A stretch of DNA of 13,791 nt from Pseudomonadota bacterium (lineage in GTDB: Bacteria; Pseudomonadota; Alphaproteobacteria; Reyranellales; Reyranellaceae): the NCBI GenBank assembly GCA_023436825.1, contig JAEZHS010000116.1, positions 1 to 13,791 on the forward strand. The letters run 5' to 3'. Shown here one piece after another: positions 1-9,284 of this stretch (the first letter of the stretch is position 1; each line of letters starts with the position of its first letter). The position numbers and the translations under genes are program-made. A model generated the notes under the pieces. That model was not told the origin of the DNA. It searched no databases and saw nothing but the letters and a program-made list of their open reading frames with translations.

Positions 1-3000
1 TCCATGCCGGCGGCGCGGCAGCGCTCGTCCTCGCCCGCCATGGCGTTGGCCGTCACCGCCACGATCGGCGTGCGCGGCCGGCCGTCGGCGGCTTCGAGTC
101 GGCGGATCTCGGCCGTCATCTCGAAGCCGTCCATCCGCGGCATGTGCACGTCGGCGAAGACGATGGCATAGCGGCCCGCGCTCCAGGCGTTCAGCCCCTC
201 GCGCCCGTCGGCCGCCGAATCGGCGCCGACGCCCAGCGCCTGGAGCTGGCGCACAAGCACCTCGCGGTTGATCGGGTGGTCGTCGACCACCAGCACGCTG
301 TTGCCGGCCACCCGGGGGGAGGTGGGCAGCGTCTCGGCCGGCGCCTCGACCACCGGCAGGTCGACCAGCGGCGAATCGGCGGGGGCGGCCACCAGCTCGA
401 GGATGACGGTGAAGGTCGAGCCGGCGCCGGGCGCGCTTTCGACCGTGACGTCGCCGCCCATGAGCTGCGCGAGCCGTCGCACGATCGACAGGCCCAGCCC
501 GGTGCCGCCGTAGCGCCGCGTCGTCGAGCTGTCGGCCTGGGAGAAGGGCTGGAACAGGCGGGCCTGCTGGGCGTCGCTCATGCCGATGCCGGTGTCGCTG
601 ACCGTCAGCACGACATGGACGCGGCCGTCGCCCATCGGCTCGGTGCGGGCGCGGATCATGGCGCCGCCGCGCTCGGTGAATTTCAGCGCGTTGCCGAGAA
701 GGTTGAACAGGATCTGGCGCACCCGCGTGGGATCGCCCAGCAGCACGTCGGTCGAGCCCGGCGCCACGGCGGCGACCAGCGACAGGCCCTTGCGCTCGGC
801 CTGCGGGCGGAACGTCGCCACCACGCCGTCGACCAGCCCGGTGAGCGAGAACGGCGTGTCCTCGAGCTCGAGGCCGCCCGCCTCGATCTTGGAGAAGTCG
901 AGCACGTCGTCGATGATGCGCAGCAGCGCCTGGGCCGATTCGCGCATGGTCGCCACGGTGCGCGCCTGGCCCTCGCGCACGCCCTCGGCCTCCAGCACCT
1001 CCATCATGCCCAGAACGCCGTTCATCGGCGTCCTGATCTCGTGGCTCATGGTGGCGAGGAAGGTCGACTTGGCCTGGTTGGCGACCTCGGCCTCCTCGCG
1101 CGACTTCTCGGCCGCGACCAGTGCCTGCTCGAGGTCACGCTGGCGGCGGCGCTCCTCGGAGACGTCGCTCACCAGCACGACGGCGCGGCCGTCGGAAGCG
1201 TAGTCCAGCGATATGCGCGCCCAGTTGTTGAGCCCGTAGGGGATCAGGGCGGGACGACCCGAGCGCAGCGTGGCGAGCTGGCGCTCGGCCCACGCCGCCG
1301 GCGTCTCGCGGGGCGGCTTCAGGACCGTGCCGGCATAGTGAACGGCATCGCGCAGCAGCACCCCCGGGGTCACGATCTCGGGAAAGCCCTGCATGAACCG
1401 GCGATACGCCTCGTTGCACTGGACCAACCGCTCGTCGCGGTCGAGGAAGGCGATGCCGTCGTCCATCGCCTCCATGGCGAGCAGCAGCGTCTGGCGCGCC
1501 TCGACCGCCGACTGGCGCGCCCCCTCGAGGTCGGTGACGTCGCGGAACATGCCGAGCCGCCAGCCGTTGTCGAGCACGGTCATGCGGAAATGCAGCATGC
1601 GCTCGCGGCGCTTGAGCAGCATCCAGCCATCGGTGCCCTGAGCGAAGATCTGCCGGCGTGTTGCGACGAACGCGGCGCGCTGGGCGGCGTCCAGCGGGCC
1701 GAAATCGCCGCGATCGATCTGGTAGTCGAGGATCGACCAGGCGTCGCGCAGCCCGCCCAGGATCGTGCGGTCGAGGTTGAGGAAGCGCAGCGTCGGCTCG
1801 TTGAAGAACAGCCACTTGCCGTCGGCATCGTAGACCAGCAGCGCGTCCGGCATCTCGTCGAGCACGGTCTGCAAGGTGCGGCGCGAGCGCTCGAGCTCCT
1901 GTTCGCGCGTCTTGAGCTCGGTGATGTCGCGATAGGTCACCAGCAGGCGGCCGTCGCTCAGCCGGTGCGAGGTGATCTCGAGCGTGAGCCCGTTGCGGCC
2001 GGTGCGCACGAAGGGCTCGACGTCGCCCTTCTCGATGATGGCGAGGCGGCGCGCCAGCTCGGCATCGATGTCGGGGATCGGCCCGAAATCGCCGCGCGCG
2101 AGCTGGAAGCGGATGATGTCGGCGAGGTTGATGGTGGTGGCGATGGTCGCCGCATCGAGGTCGAGCAGGCGGCCGAAGGCGGCATTGTGGAACAGCAGCC
2201 CGCCGTCCGGCGCGTAGAGCGCCGCGCCGTCGCCCATGTTGGCGAGCACCGACCGCATCGTGGCGCGCGTGCGCTCCTGTTCGGATTGCGCCTGGACGAT
2301 GCGGTTCTCCTGCTCGACGATGTCGGTGAGGTCGCGATGCACCGTGAGCACGCGTCCGCCGGGCAGCGGCCGGTAGGTCACCTCGACGGTGCGCCCGGTG
2401 ACGGTGCGGCGCCGCTCGGACGGCTGGCCCGGCAGGTTGAAGCGCGCGACGCGGCTGGCGATCCAGCCTTCCAGGCCGCCCGGCAGCGCCTCGACCGGGC
2501 CGTAGTCGCCGCGCAGCGCACGATAGCGGATGATGTCCCTGAAGGTCGGCAGGCCCTTCAGCACCTCGTCCGGCATGTCGTGCAGGCGAGCCATCGCCCT
2601 GTTCTGGTAGACCCAGCGGCCGTCGCCCTCGTAGAGCAGCGCGCCGTCGCTCATGTTGTCGAGCATGGTGCGCATGGTCTCCTCGGCGAAGGCGACGTTG
2701 CGGTGCGCGTCGTCGAGGCTCTTGGAGAGGTCGTGCGCGGCGAGGTCGCGGGCGATCTCGGCGCGCGTGCGCTTGCGCTCGATATGGGCGAACAGGCTGA
2801 CGATGACGACGAAGCCCAGCATGATGGCGGCGAGCCCGATGGCATGCCGGTCGCCGTCGCCCAGCGCCAGGACGCCCGCCATCGGCAGCACCAGCGCGGC
2901 GGCCGACAGGGTATAGGTGCGCCCGTCGAGGCCGCGCGAGGGTGTGCCGCCGATGATCAGGCAGATCGCGAGGGCCCACAGGGTGCGCTCCTGCTCGAAC

Positions 3001-3338
3001 GGCAGGGTGGCGAAGAAGCCGCCCATCAGGCCGTTGGCCAACGAGGTCGGCACCGCTGTGACGGTGTAGAGCCAGCGCCAGCCGGCGAGGCTCACCGCCG
3101 CCGGGTTGCGACGATAGACGACCTGGACCCGCCACGAGCCCCATACGGAGACGACATAGATGGCCGCCGGCACCAGGAACATCCAGAGCGGGGCCAGCCC
3201 GGCATAGAGGGCGGCCGCCACGACGCCGAAGATCGGCAGGGCCAGCACCTTGGGCAGGGTCGGGATCTCGACCAGCCGGTGGGTGACGACCTGCTCGATA
3301 CGCCTGGGATCGATGCCGGCGATGTCCAGTTGGGCCAT
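1..3338 (-). CDS. Membrane-bound hybrid sensor histidine kinase with four PAS domains (3' end cut by window)
   Basis: Inner-membrane sensor kinase; 1112 complete codons are visible and the C-terminus lies outside the window. About six hydrophobic segments occupy residues 30-185. Four PAS domains follow at roughly 220-340, 357-475, 487-605 and 615-730; the first three share an RGD(F/Y)GP motif typical of PAS_7. The HisKA domain has H-box [15 protein letters not shown] with phospho-acceptor H766. The ATPase domain has an N-box near 875, DTGIGM near 915 and GTGLGLSIV near 945. A receiver domain starts near 1012 ([12 protein letters not shown]) with D1063 in [10 protein letters not shown], and the window ends just after AAGMD. 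An HPt domain could follow but is not visible. The ATG at 3338 is directly preceded by an in-frame TGA, so it is the first possible ATG; no good Shine-Dalgarno is seen. It is divergent from a response-regulator gene, a likely partner. Architecture is certain; the signal sensed is unknown. Confidence 0.95.
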   Translation of the reverse strand, partial: MAQLDIAGIDPRRIEQVVTHRLVEIPTLPKVLALPIFGVVAAALYAGLAPLWMFLVPAAIYVVSVWGSWRVQVVYRRNPAAVSLAGWRWLYTVTAVPTSLANGLMGGFFATLPFEQERTLWALAICLIIGGTPSRGLDGRTYTLSAAALVLPMAGVLALGDGDRHAIGLAAIMLGFVVIVSLFAHIERKRTRAEIARDLAAHDLSKSLDDAHRNVAFAEETMRTMLDNMSDGALLYEGDGRWVYQNRAMARLHDMPDEVLKGLPTFRDIIRYRALRGDYGPVEALPGGLEGWIASRVARFNLPGQPSERRRTVTGRTVEVTYRPLPGGRVLTVHRDLTDIVEQENRIVQAQSEQERTRATMRSVLANMGDGAALYAPDGGLLFHNAAFGRLLDLDAATIATTINLADIIRFQLARGDFGPIPDIDAELARRLAIIEKGDVEPFVRTGRNGLTLEITSHRLSDGRLLVTYRDITELKTREQELERSRRTLQTVLDEMPDALLVYDADGKWLFFNEPTLRFLNLDRTILGGLRDAWSILDYQIDRGDFGPLDAAQRAAFVATRRQIFAQGTDGWMLLKRRERMLHFRMTVLDNGWRLGMFRDVTDLEGARQSAVEARQTLLLAMEAMDDGIAFLDRDERLVQCNEAYRRFMQGFPEIVTPGVLLRDAVHYAGTVLKPPRETPAAWAERQLATLRSGRPALIPYGLNNWARISLDYASDGRAVVLVSDVSEERRRQRDLEQALVAAEKSREEAEVANQAKSTFLATMSHEIRTPMNGVLGMMEVLEAEGVREGQARTVATMRESAQALLRIIDDVLDFSKIEAGGLELEDTPFSLTGLVDGVVATFRPQAERKGLSLVAAVAPGSTDVLLGDPTRVRQILFNLLGNALKFTERGGAMIRARTEPMGDGRVHVVLTVSDTGIGMSDAQQARLFQPFSQADSSTTRRYGGTGLGLSIVRRLAQLMGGDVTVESAPGAGSTFTVILELVAAPADSPLVDLPVVEAPAETLPTSPRVAGNSVLVVDDHPINREVLVRQLQALGVGADSAADGREGLNAWSAGRYAIVFADVHMPRMDGFEMTAEIRRLEAADGRPRTPIVAVTANAMAGEDERCRAAGM

Positions 3339-3352
3339 TCAGCGATGCTGAA
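3338..3352 (-). repeat. Small inverted repeat at the kinase start codon
   Basis: TTCAGC-GAT-GCTGAA is a perfect 6-bp inverted repeat with a 3-nt spacer. In the kinase mRNA it would form a small hairpin whose 3' arm ends at the A of the ATG, occupying the place where a ribosome binding site would be. No Shine-Dalgarno is otherwise evident. Confidence 0.4.
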
Positions 3353-3645
3353 AGGTTTGCGTATCAACCGTGTGTCACGCTGCCCGCGCTTTGTATCGTC
3401 CATGTCGCGGCGGGCCCTTGCGGCGATACAGGGGCGATACAAAGCAGCCGCGGCGGCAACCGACGCGGCACAGGAAAGTGGCGCGCGCGACAGCGCCACG
3501 ACTTCGAACCGCACCGGGGCGATCTGCACCGAGGAATTCGCGCGAGCGTACGGCGCCATCGTCTTCAACAGGTCGCGGCTCTGAGGATCATTTGCGGGGC
3601 TCCGCGGCGGCCGGTCTGTGGTAGGCTTGCCGGGCGGGGGAACGA
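3339..3645. other. Divergent intergenic region between sensor kinase and response regulator
   Basis: No convincing gene lies in these 307 bp. Open frames crossing it are antisense or out-of-frame extensions of the neighbours and show no conserved protein. It contains an inverted repeat touching the kinase start codon (3338-3352), a cluster of CGATACA elements (3389-3444), and a 7-bp inverted repeat GTGGCGC/GCGCCAC (3478-3484 and 3493-3499, 8-nt loop). The promoters of both divergent genes should be here, but I could not assign -35/-10 boxes with confidence. Confidence 0.6.
3389..3444. promoter_or_regulatory. Putative response-regulator operator: CGATACA direct repeat plus inverted copy
   Basis: CTTTGTATCG (3389-3398) is the exact reverse complement of CGATACAAAG (3435-3444), and another CGATACA lies at 3424-3430. 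The two same-strand copies are separated by GGGG, giving an 11-bp repeat period. Seven-bp direct repeats with 4-bp spacers are the known geometry for tandem OmpR/PhoB-family binding, and the adjacent gene encodes such a regulator. Binding by that regulator is inferred, not shown. Confidence 0.5.
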
Positions 3646-4353
3646 TTGGACAAACGTCAGCACATCGTGGTGGTCGAGGACGAGGCAGCCCAGCGCCAGC
3701 TGCTGCTCGACTATCTCAGCCGCCAGGGCTTCCGCGTCACCGGCTTCGAATCGGGGGCGGGCCTGCGCCGCATGATCGAGCGCGAGATGCCGGCCCTCGT
3801 CCTGCTCGACGTCGGCCTGCCCGGCGAGGACGGCTTCGCCGTGGCCCGCTGGCTGCGCGAGAAGAGCGGCCGGATCTGCATCATCATGGTGACCGCGGCG
3901 GGCGACACGGTCGACCGCGTGGTCGGCCTGGAGACGGGCGCCGACGACTACATCCCCAAGCCGTTCGACCCGCGCGAGCTGCTGGCCCGCATCAAGAGCG
4001 TGCTGCGCCGCGCGCAGGGGGCGGCGGCGCCGTCGGCCGGTCCGCGCGTGCGCATGGGCCGGCGCGTGCTCGATCTCGAGAAGCGTGTGCTGGTCGAGGT
4101 CGACGGCAGCGAGGAGACGCTGTCGGCCAGCGAATTCGATTTGCTGAAGGTGTTCGCCGAGAATCCCAACCGGCCGCTGGCGCGCGACTGGCTGCTCGAG
4201 ACCATCGGCCATCGCGAGATGGAGGTGTTCGATCGCGCCATGGACCTGCGCATCACCCGCATCCGGCGCAAGGTCGAGAAGGATCCCGCCCACCCCGAGG
4301 CGATCCGCACGGTGCGCGGCATCGGCTACATGTTCGTGCCGCCCAAGGATTGA
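3646..4353 (+). CDS. OmpR/PhoB-family response regulator
   Basis: DNA-binding response regulator, 235 aa, the usual length for the family. The N-terminal receiver has the acidic pair E11/D12, phospho-acceptor D55 (LVLLDVGLPGEDG), T83 and K105 in DDYIPKPFDP. The C-terminal winged-helix domain (about 135-232) ends in the characteristic RTVRGIGYMF. The start is TTG: an in-frame TAG at 3622 excludes longer forms with ATG, the purine-rich GGGGGAA stretch is correctly placed, and later starts would cut into the first beta-strand. It is divergent from the hybrid kinase, probably a partner, although hybrid kinases often also signal through a separate HPt. The CGATACA repeats upstream are a candidate autoregulatory site. 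recA follows after 208 bp with its own control region, so co-transcription is unlikely to be its main mode. Confidence 0.95.
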   Translation: MDKRQHIVVVEDEAAQRQLLLDYLSRQGFRVTGFESGAGLRRMIEREMPALVLLDVGLPGEDGFAVARWLREKSGRICIIMVTAAGDTVDRVVGLETGADDYIPKPFDPRELLARIKSVLRRAQGAAAPSAGPRVRMGRRVLDLEKRVLVEVDGSEETLSASEFDLLKVFAENPNRPLARDWLLETIGHREMEVFDRAMDLRITRIRRKVEKDPAHPEAIRTVRGIGYMFVPPKD

Positions 4354-4405
4354 GTCCGTACTTCGCCTGATTCACGCTTTCCCCATAGAGGCGAACGATC
4401 CAGGC

Positions 4406-4420
4406 GAACATAGCTAGAAC
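4406..4420. promoter_or_regulatory. LexA (SOS) box upstream of recA, perfect GAAC-N7-GAAC
   Basis: GAAC ATAGCTA GAAC matches exactly the alphaproteobacterial LexA consensus (GTTC-N7-GTTC on the opposite strand). It lies about 140 bp upstream of the recA ATG. A further GAAC half-site at 4393-4396 belongs to a direct repeat AGGCGAAC (4389-4396 and 4402-4409). LexA control is established for recA in this class; occupancy here is inferred. Confidence 0.75.
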
Positions 4421-4437
4421 TTGTGTCAAGAATATTA

Positions 4438-4477
4438 GTTCCATCAGGGGGTTATTTGTCCCCTTGCCGACTGGAAC
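4438..4477. repeat. Nested inverted repeat in the recA control region
   Basis: GTTCCA (4438-4443) pairs with TGGAAC (4472-4477), and inside it AGGGG (4446-4450) pairs with CCCCT (4460-4464) around a 9-nt loop. It lies between the two SOS boxes and its right arm contains the GAAC of the second. It could act as a DNA-level symmetric site or fold in a longer leader RNA; either is speculative. Confidence 0.4.
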
Positions 4478-4491
4478 AAAATGGGTACATT
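4464..4491 (+). promoter_or_regulatory. Probable recA promoter overlapped by a second, imperfect SOS box
   Basis: TTGCCG (4464-4469) and TACATT (4486-4491), separated by 16 bp, form a plausible sigma-70 type promoter; the -10 box is imperfect. GAAC-AAAATGG-GTAC (4474-4488) matches 7 of the 8 conserved LexA-site bases and covers the spacer and start of the -10 box, as a repressor site should. Transcription would start near 4498, giving a leader of roughly 60 nt. Confidence 0.5.
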
Positions 4492-4561
4492 GGCCTGACC
4501 CCGGCGGACTTATCCGCATTGCCGCTCCCGACAGGGGCGTGGGAAAACGAGGAGACAGCCA

Positions 4562-5632
<1,071 letters not shown>

Positions 5633-5639
5633 CGTCCTC

Positions 5640-5688
5640 ACCTCCGTCATCCCGTTCACCTCTGTCATCCCGAGCGTAGCGAGGGACC
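5640..5688. repeat. Tandem direct repeat and REP-like short palindrome after recA
   Basis: ACCTCCGTCATCCCG (5640-5654) and ACCTCTGTCATCCCG (5658-5672) match at 14 of 15 bases with an 18-bp period. The second runs into TCCC-GAGCGTAGCGA-GGGA, a short palindrome followed by CCTTTCT. The GTCATCCCGAGC...GCGAGGGACC string is of a kind I associate with dispersed intergenic repeats in many bacterial genomes, but copy number in this genome cannot be judged from one window. The hairpin may contribute to recA termination. Confidence 0.5.
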
Positions 5689-5741
5689 TTTCTACTTCTT
5701 CTTAGACTTTTGCGACCAGGATCCCCCTGTCTCCTGTCGCC

Positions 5742-5785
5742 GGGCCGATGCTGTACCCCCACGCACAGCATCGGCCCATTCTTTT
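5742..5785 (+). terminator. recA: Probable recA intrinsic terminator
   Basis: GGGCCGATGCTGT (5742-5754) and ACAGCATCGGCCC (5765-5777) are a perfect 13-bp inverted repeat with a 10-nt loop, followed immediately by ATTCTTTT (5778-5785). A GC-rich stem followed by a U-rich tract fits a rho-independent terminator reading on the plus strand, 110 bp after the recA stop. The U tract is interrupted by one C. Confidence 0.55.
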
Positions 5786-5810
5786 GCGCACAGCGCAAAA
5801 GAATGGGCCG
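5772..5810. repeat. Perfect 18-bp inverted repeat sharing an arm with the upstream hairpin
   Basis: CGGCCCATTCTTTTGCGC (5772-5789) and its exact reverse complement (5793-5810) flank a 3-nt loop ACA. The first six bases, CGGCCC (5772-5777), are also the 3' end of the preceding 13-bp hairpin, so the two structures cannot both form completely. The repeat sits between the convergent recA and YkgJ-type genes. Confidence 0.8.
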
Positions 5811-5811
5811 G

Positions 5812-5847
5812 GCGGGCGTAAGCGCATTCATATGCGCGGTAGCCCGC
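5812..5847 (-). terminator. Imperfect hairpin, possible terminator of the YkgJ-type gene
   Basis: GCGGGC (5812-5817) pairs with GCCCGC (5842-5847), then after a 4x4 internal loop GCGCAT (5822-5827) pairs with ATGCGC (5832-5837) around TCAT. Read on the minus strand it lies 26 bp after the YkgJ-type stop and is followed by CCGGCCC then ATTCTTTT, so it may help end that transcript. Confidence 0.4.
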
Positions 5848-5873
5848 ACAGCTCAGAACGAATCTCGGCGTCG

Positions 5874-6572
5874 CTACCTCCCAGCCGACGACATCCGCTT
5901 CAAGAACCGCTGCACCCACTGCGGCCCGGTCCGCCGCTCCACCTTGCGCGGCCGCGTCCTGGCCCACGCCATCAACAGCGCCAACGGAAACCAGTCGTCC
6001 TTCTCGTCCTGCAATCCGCGAGCCGCCATCGACACCTTGGGCACGGCGACCGGCGTCACACCTTCCTGCTGGGGGCCCGCACACAGCTCGGCCGGCGACG
6101 TCACGAGATACTCGCGGCAGACCAGCGGCCGCTCGGGATGGATCGAGCAGCTTTCGTCCTCGAGGAACGGGCAGGGCACACCAAGTGCGAAGTACGCTGT
6201 CGACAGCTCGCGGTCGCTGCGTCCCTGCCGGTCCTTGAGACCGCCAGCTTCGATCGCGGCTTCGGCCGCGGCGAATCTTGCCTTCACCATCTCGCGTCGC
6301 CCGGCCGGCATCTCCTGCACGACCTGCAGCAATCGCTCACCCTCCGTGCGCGACACCGGCACGAGCTGGCGGCAGCACGCGCCGCACCCCTTGCGGCAGG
6401 AGATCGCCTTGCCCATCTCTGCTGCCTCGACGACCGCGTTCACCAACCCCTGCAGGGCGGGCACGACTTCGGCCGCGGGAACCGCCGCGTTGGGCACGGT
6501 GATCGGATGGACGATCCTGAGATCGCCCATCGTGAGGCGTAAAGTTGCGGTGGAATGGGCCGATTCGGCCAT
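5874..6572 (-). CDS. YkgJ-family cysteine-cluster protein (putative metal-binding)
   Basis: Small soluble protein of about 232 aa with a conserved cysteine pattern: C59-X3-C63-X2-C66-C67 ([10 protein letters not shown]), then C134 (VPCPFL), C142 (CSIHPERP), C152 (LVCREY) and C164. This is the signature of the YkgJ / zinc-or-iron-chelating family, whose biochemical function is not established; a bound Fe-S cluster or zinc is inferred from the cysteines. I chose the ATG at 6572 (MAESAHS) because GGAAA lies just upstream and it does not overlap alaS; an ATG at 6530 (MGDLRIVHP) is equally possible, and one at 6635 would overlap the alaS start. It is divergent from alaS and convergent with recA. 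No signal peptide or membrane segment is visible. Confidence 0.85.
   Translation of the reverse strand: MAESAHSTATLRLTMGDLRIVHPITVPNAAVPAAEVVPALQGLVNAVVEAAEMGKAISCRKGCGACCRQLVPVSRTEGERLLQVVQEMPAGRREMVKARFAAAEAAIEAGGLKDRQGRSDRELSTAYFALGVPCPFLEDESCSIHPERPLVCREYLVTSPAELCAGPQQEGVTPVAVPKVSMAARGLQDEKDDWFPLALLMAWARTRPRKVERRTGPQWVQRFLKRMSSAGR
6558..6570. repeat. Palindrome GGCCGA-T-TCGGCC in the divergent alaS region
   Basis: A perfect 6-bp inverted repeat around one central base, adjoining the chosen start codon of the YkgJ-type gene and 60 bp upstream of the alaS ATG. It could be an operator for the divergent pair, but short GC palindromes are common at this base composition. Confidence 0.3.
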
Positions 6573-6629
6573 TTTCCGGCAGGTTCCCCGTTCTGGACGA
6601 AGCCTTGGCCCGCACGCTACAAGCACCGC

Positions 6630-9284
6630 ATGCAAAGCGTCAGCGACATTCGCCGCACCTTCCTAGAGTACTTCCGCAAGAACGGCCACGAGATCGTGCC
6701 GTCGAGCCCGCTCGTGCCGCGCAACGATCCGACTCTGATGTTCGCCAACTCGGGCATGGTGCAGTTCAAGAACGTCTTCACCGGCCTGGAGAAGAGGCCC
6801 TACGTACGGGCCTCGACGGCGCAGAAGTGCGTGCGCGCCGGCGGCAAGCATAACGACCTCGAGAATGTCGGCTACACCGCCCGCCATCACACCTTCTTCG
6901 AGATGCTGGGCAATTTTTCGTTCGGCGACTATTTCAAGGAGCGCGCGATCGAGCTCGCCTGGAACCTGATCACCAAGGAGTTCGGCCTGCCGGCCGAGAA
7001 GCTCCTGGTCACGGTGTTCAGCGAGGACGACGACGCGGCGACCTTTTGGAAAAAGATCGCCGGTCTGCCCGACGGCAAGATCATCCGCATCCCGACCTCG
7101 GACAATTTCTGGGCGATGGGCGACACCGGTCCCTGCGGCCCGTGCTCGGAGATCTTCTATGACCACGGCGAGCACGTCCCGGGCGGTCCGCCGGGCAGCC
7201 CCGACCAGGACGGCGACCGCTTCATCGAGATCTGGAACCTGGTGTTCATGCAGTTCGAGCAGCAGACGCCGACCACGCGCGTTCCGCTGCCGCGGCCCTC
7301 GATCGACACCGGCATGGGCCTCGAGCGCATGGCCGCCGTCCTGCAGGGCACGCACGACAATTACGGCATCGATCTCTTCCGCACCCTGATCGATGCGGTG
7401 GCGCACGAGACCGGCGTCGACCCCAAGGGCCCGCAGGCGGCCTCGCACAAGGTGATCGCCGACCACCTGCGCACCACGGCCTTCCTGATCGCCGACGGCG
7501 TGCTGCCATCCAACGAGGGCCGCGGCTACGTCCTGCGCCGCATCATGCGCCGCGCCATGCGCCATGCCCATTTGCTGGGCGCGCAGGACCCGATGGTCTA
7601 CCGGCTGGTGCCGACGCTCGTGCACGAGATGGGCGATGCCTATCCCGAGCTGGTGCGTGCGCAGCCCCTGATCACCGAGACGCTGAAGCTCGAGGAAGGT
7701 CGCTTCAAGAAAACGCTCGGTACCGGGTTGAAGCTGCTCGACGACGAGACCCGCAACCTCGGCAGCGGCCATGTGCTGAAAGGCGACGTCGCCTTCAAGC
7801 TCTACGACACTTACGGCTTCCCGCTCGACCTCACTCAGGACGTGCTGCGCGCGCGAGAGATCAAGGTCGATGTCGAGGGCTTCGAGAAGGCGATGGACGA
7901 GCAGCGCGCCAAGGCGCGCGCGGCGTGGGCCGGCTCCGGCGAGCTGGCCGACCAGGCGGTGTGGTTCGACGTGCGCCAGAAGGCGGGCGCCACCGAGTTT
8001 CTCGGCTACGACACCGAACGCGCCGAGGGCCAGATCAAGGCGATCGTGGTCGACGGCAAGGAAGTCCCGGCGCTGCAGGCCGGCCAGACCGGCTGGATCA
8101 TCGTCAACCAGACGCCGTTCTATGCCGAATCGGGCGGCCAGCTCGGCGATACCGGCAAGCTCGCCGGCGCCGGTGGCGAGGCGGCGATCGCCGACGTCCA
8201 GAAGCGGGCAGGCGACCTGCACGCCCATCATGCGACGGTCACCAAGGGCGAGCTCAAGGTCGGCGACGACGTCGGCATGACCATCGACCCGGTGCGTCGT
8301 GCGCAGTTGCGTGCCCATCACTCGGCGACCCATCTGCTGCACGAGGCGCTGCGCCGCCATCTCGGCGAGCACGTCACCCAGAAGGGCTCGTTGGTCGCTC
8401 CTGACCGGCTGCGCTTCGACATCAGCCACACCAAGGCGATCTCGCTCGAGGAGCTGCGCAAGATCGAGGACGAGGTCAATGACCGCATCCGCAAGAATTC
8501 GGCAGTCGATACGCGCCTGATGACGCCCGAGGAGGCGATCGCGGCCGGCGCCATGGCGCTGTTCGGCGAGAAGTACGGCGAGGAAGTGCGCGTGCTCTCG
8601 ATGGGCGGCGAGGACGGCCAGAAGTATTCGGTCGAATTGTGCGGCGGCACCCATGCGCTGCGCACCGGCGATATCGGCCTGTTCCGCATCATCGGCGAGG
8701 GTGCGGTCTCGGCCGGCGTGCGCCGCATCGAGGCGGTGGCCGGCGCCGCGGCCGAGGAGCATGTGCGCCACCAGGGCCAGCTGCTCGCCGATGCGGCGGC
8801 GGTCCTGAAGGTGCGGCCCGAGGATCTGCCGACGCGCCTGCAGGCGTTGGTCGACGGCCAGCGCAGGATCGAGCGCGAGCTTTCGGATGCACGCAAGGCG
8901 CTGGCGCTGGCCGGCGGCGGCCGCTCGTCCCAGCAGGCCGACGAGGTGCGCGATGTCGGCGGCGTCAAGCTGATCGGCCGCGTGCTGAACGGCGTGCCGG
9001 GCAAGGAGCTCAAGGGCATGGCCGACGAGTACAAGAAGAAGCTGGGCTCGGGCGTGGTCGCGCTGATCGGCGTCGAGGACGGCAAGGCCTCGGCCGTGGT
9101 CGGCGTCACCGACGATCTGTCGAAGAACCTGAGCGCCGTCCAGCTGGTCAAGGCCGGCGTTGCGGCGCTGGGCGGCAAGGGCGGCGGCGGCCGGCCCGAC
9201 ATGGCGCAGGGCGGCGGTCCCGATGCGACCAAGGCGCCGGAGGCGCTGAAGGCGATCGAGGCGGCGCTGGCGGACGCCAAATGA
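6630..9284 (+). CDS. alaS: Alanyl-tRNA synthetase
   Basis: Charges tRNA-Ala with alanine in the cytoplasm; class II synthetase with an appended editing domain. The protein is 884 aa, normal for bacterial AlaRS. The N-terminal catalytic part shows [28 protein letters not shown] and [17 protein letters not shown]. The editing domain carries the zinc-binding HxxxH (H564-SAT-H568) and the CGGTH motif (C671, H675). The C-Ala domain, rich in Gly and Lys, ends the protein. The ATG at 6630 gives [11 protein letters not shown], the family's usual N-terminus; an upstream ATG at 6555 would add 25 unconserved residues. No strong ribosome binding site is visible, and a TACAAG (6618-6623) close to the ATG could mean a very short leader. 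The stop overlaps the next gene's start by 4 bp (ATGA), suggesting co-translation. Confidence 0.98.
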   Translation: MQSVSDIRRTFLEYFRKNGHEIVPSSPLVPRNDPTLMFANSGMVQFKNVFTGLEKRPYVRASTAQKCVRAGGKHNDLENVGYTARHHTFFEMLGNFSFGDYFKERAIELAWNLITKEFGLPAEKLLVTVFSEDDDAATFWKKIAGLPDGKIIRIPTSDNFWAMGDTGPCGPCSEIFYDHGEHVPGGPPGSPDQDGDRFIEIWNLVFMQFEQQTPTTRVPLPRPSIDTGMGLERMAAVLQGTHDNYGIDLFRTLIDAVAHETGVDPKGPQAASHKVIADHLRTTAFLIADGVLPSNEGRGYVLRRIMRRAMRHAHLLGAQDPMVYRLVPTLVHEMGDAYPELVRAQPLITETLKLEEGRFKKTLGTGLKLLDDETRNLGSGHVLKGDVAFKLYDTYGFPLDLTQDVLRAREIKVDVEGFEKAMDEQRAKARAAWAGSGELADQAVWFDVRQKAGATEFLGYDTERAEGQIKAIVVDGKEVPALQAGQTGWIIVNQTPFYAESGGQLGDTGKLAGAGGEAAIADVQKRAGDLHAHHATVTKGELKVGDDVGMTIDPVRRAQLRAHHSATHLLHEALRRHLGEHVTQKGSLVAPDRLRFDISHTKAISLEELRKIEDEVNDRIRKNSAVDTRLMTPEEAIAAGAMALFGEKYGEEVRVLSMGGEDGQKYSVELCGGTHALRTGDIGLFRIIGEGAVSAGVRRIEAVAGAAAEEHVRHQGQLLADAAAVLKVRPEDLPTRLQALVDGQRRIERELSDARKALALAGGGRSSQQADEVRDVGGVKLIGRVLNGVPGKELKGMADEYKKKLGSGVVALIGVEDGKASAVVGVTDDLSKNLSAVQLVKAGVAALGGKGGGGRPDMAQGGGPDATKAPEALKAIEAALADAK

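Noticed and set aside
144..3584. 1146-codon open frame on the plus strand
   Set aside because: It is exactly antisense to the histidine kinase, is low-complexity (His/Arg/Gly/Ala-rich) and has no recognisable domain; long antisense frames are expected at this GC content. The kinase frame has full motifs.
4362..4395. TTCGCCT / AGGCGAA inverted repeat after the response regulator
   Set aside because: The 7-bp arms are separated by 20 nt with no U tract, so it is a poor terminator; the right arm is part of the AGGCGAAC repeat near the SOS box.
6555..6629. Upstream ATG for a longer alaS product
   Set aside because: The 25 extra residues are not like any AlaRS N-terminus, while the start at 6630 gives the usual one.
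5710..6666. 318-codon plus-strand frame
   Set aside because: Its start lies in the repeat block and the rest is antisense to the Cys-cluster gene, whose conserved cysteine pattern supports the minus strand.
6663..8771. 702-codon minus-strand open frame
   Set aside because: Antisense to alaS, whose identity is unmistakable.
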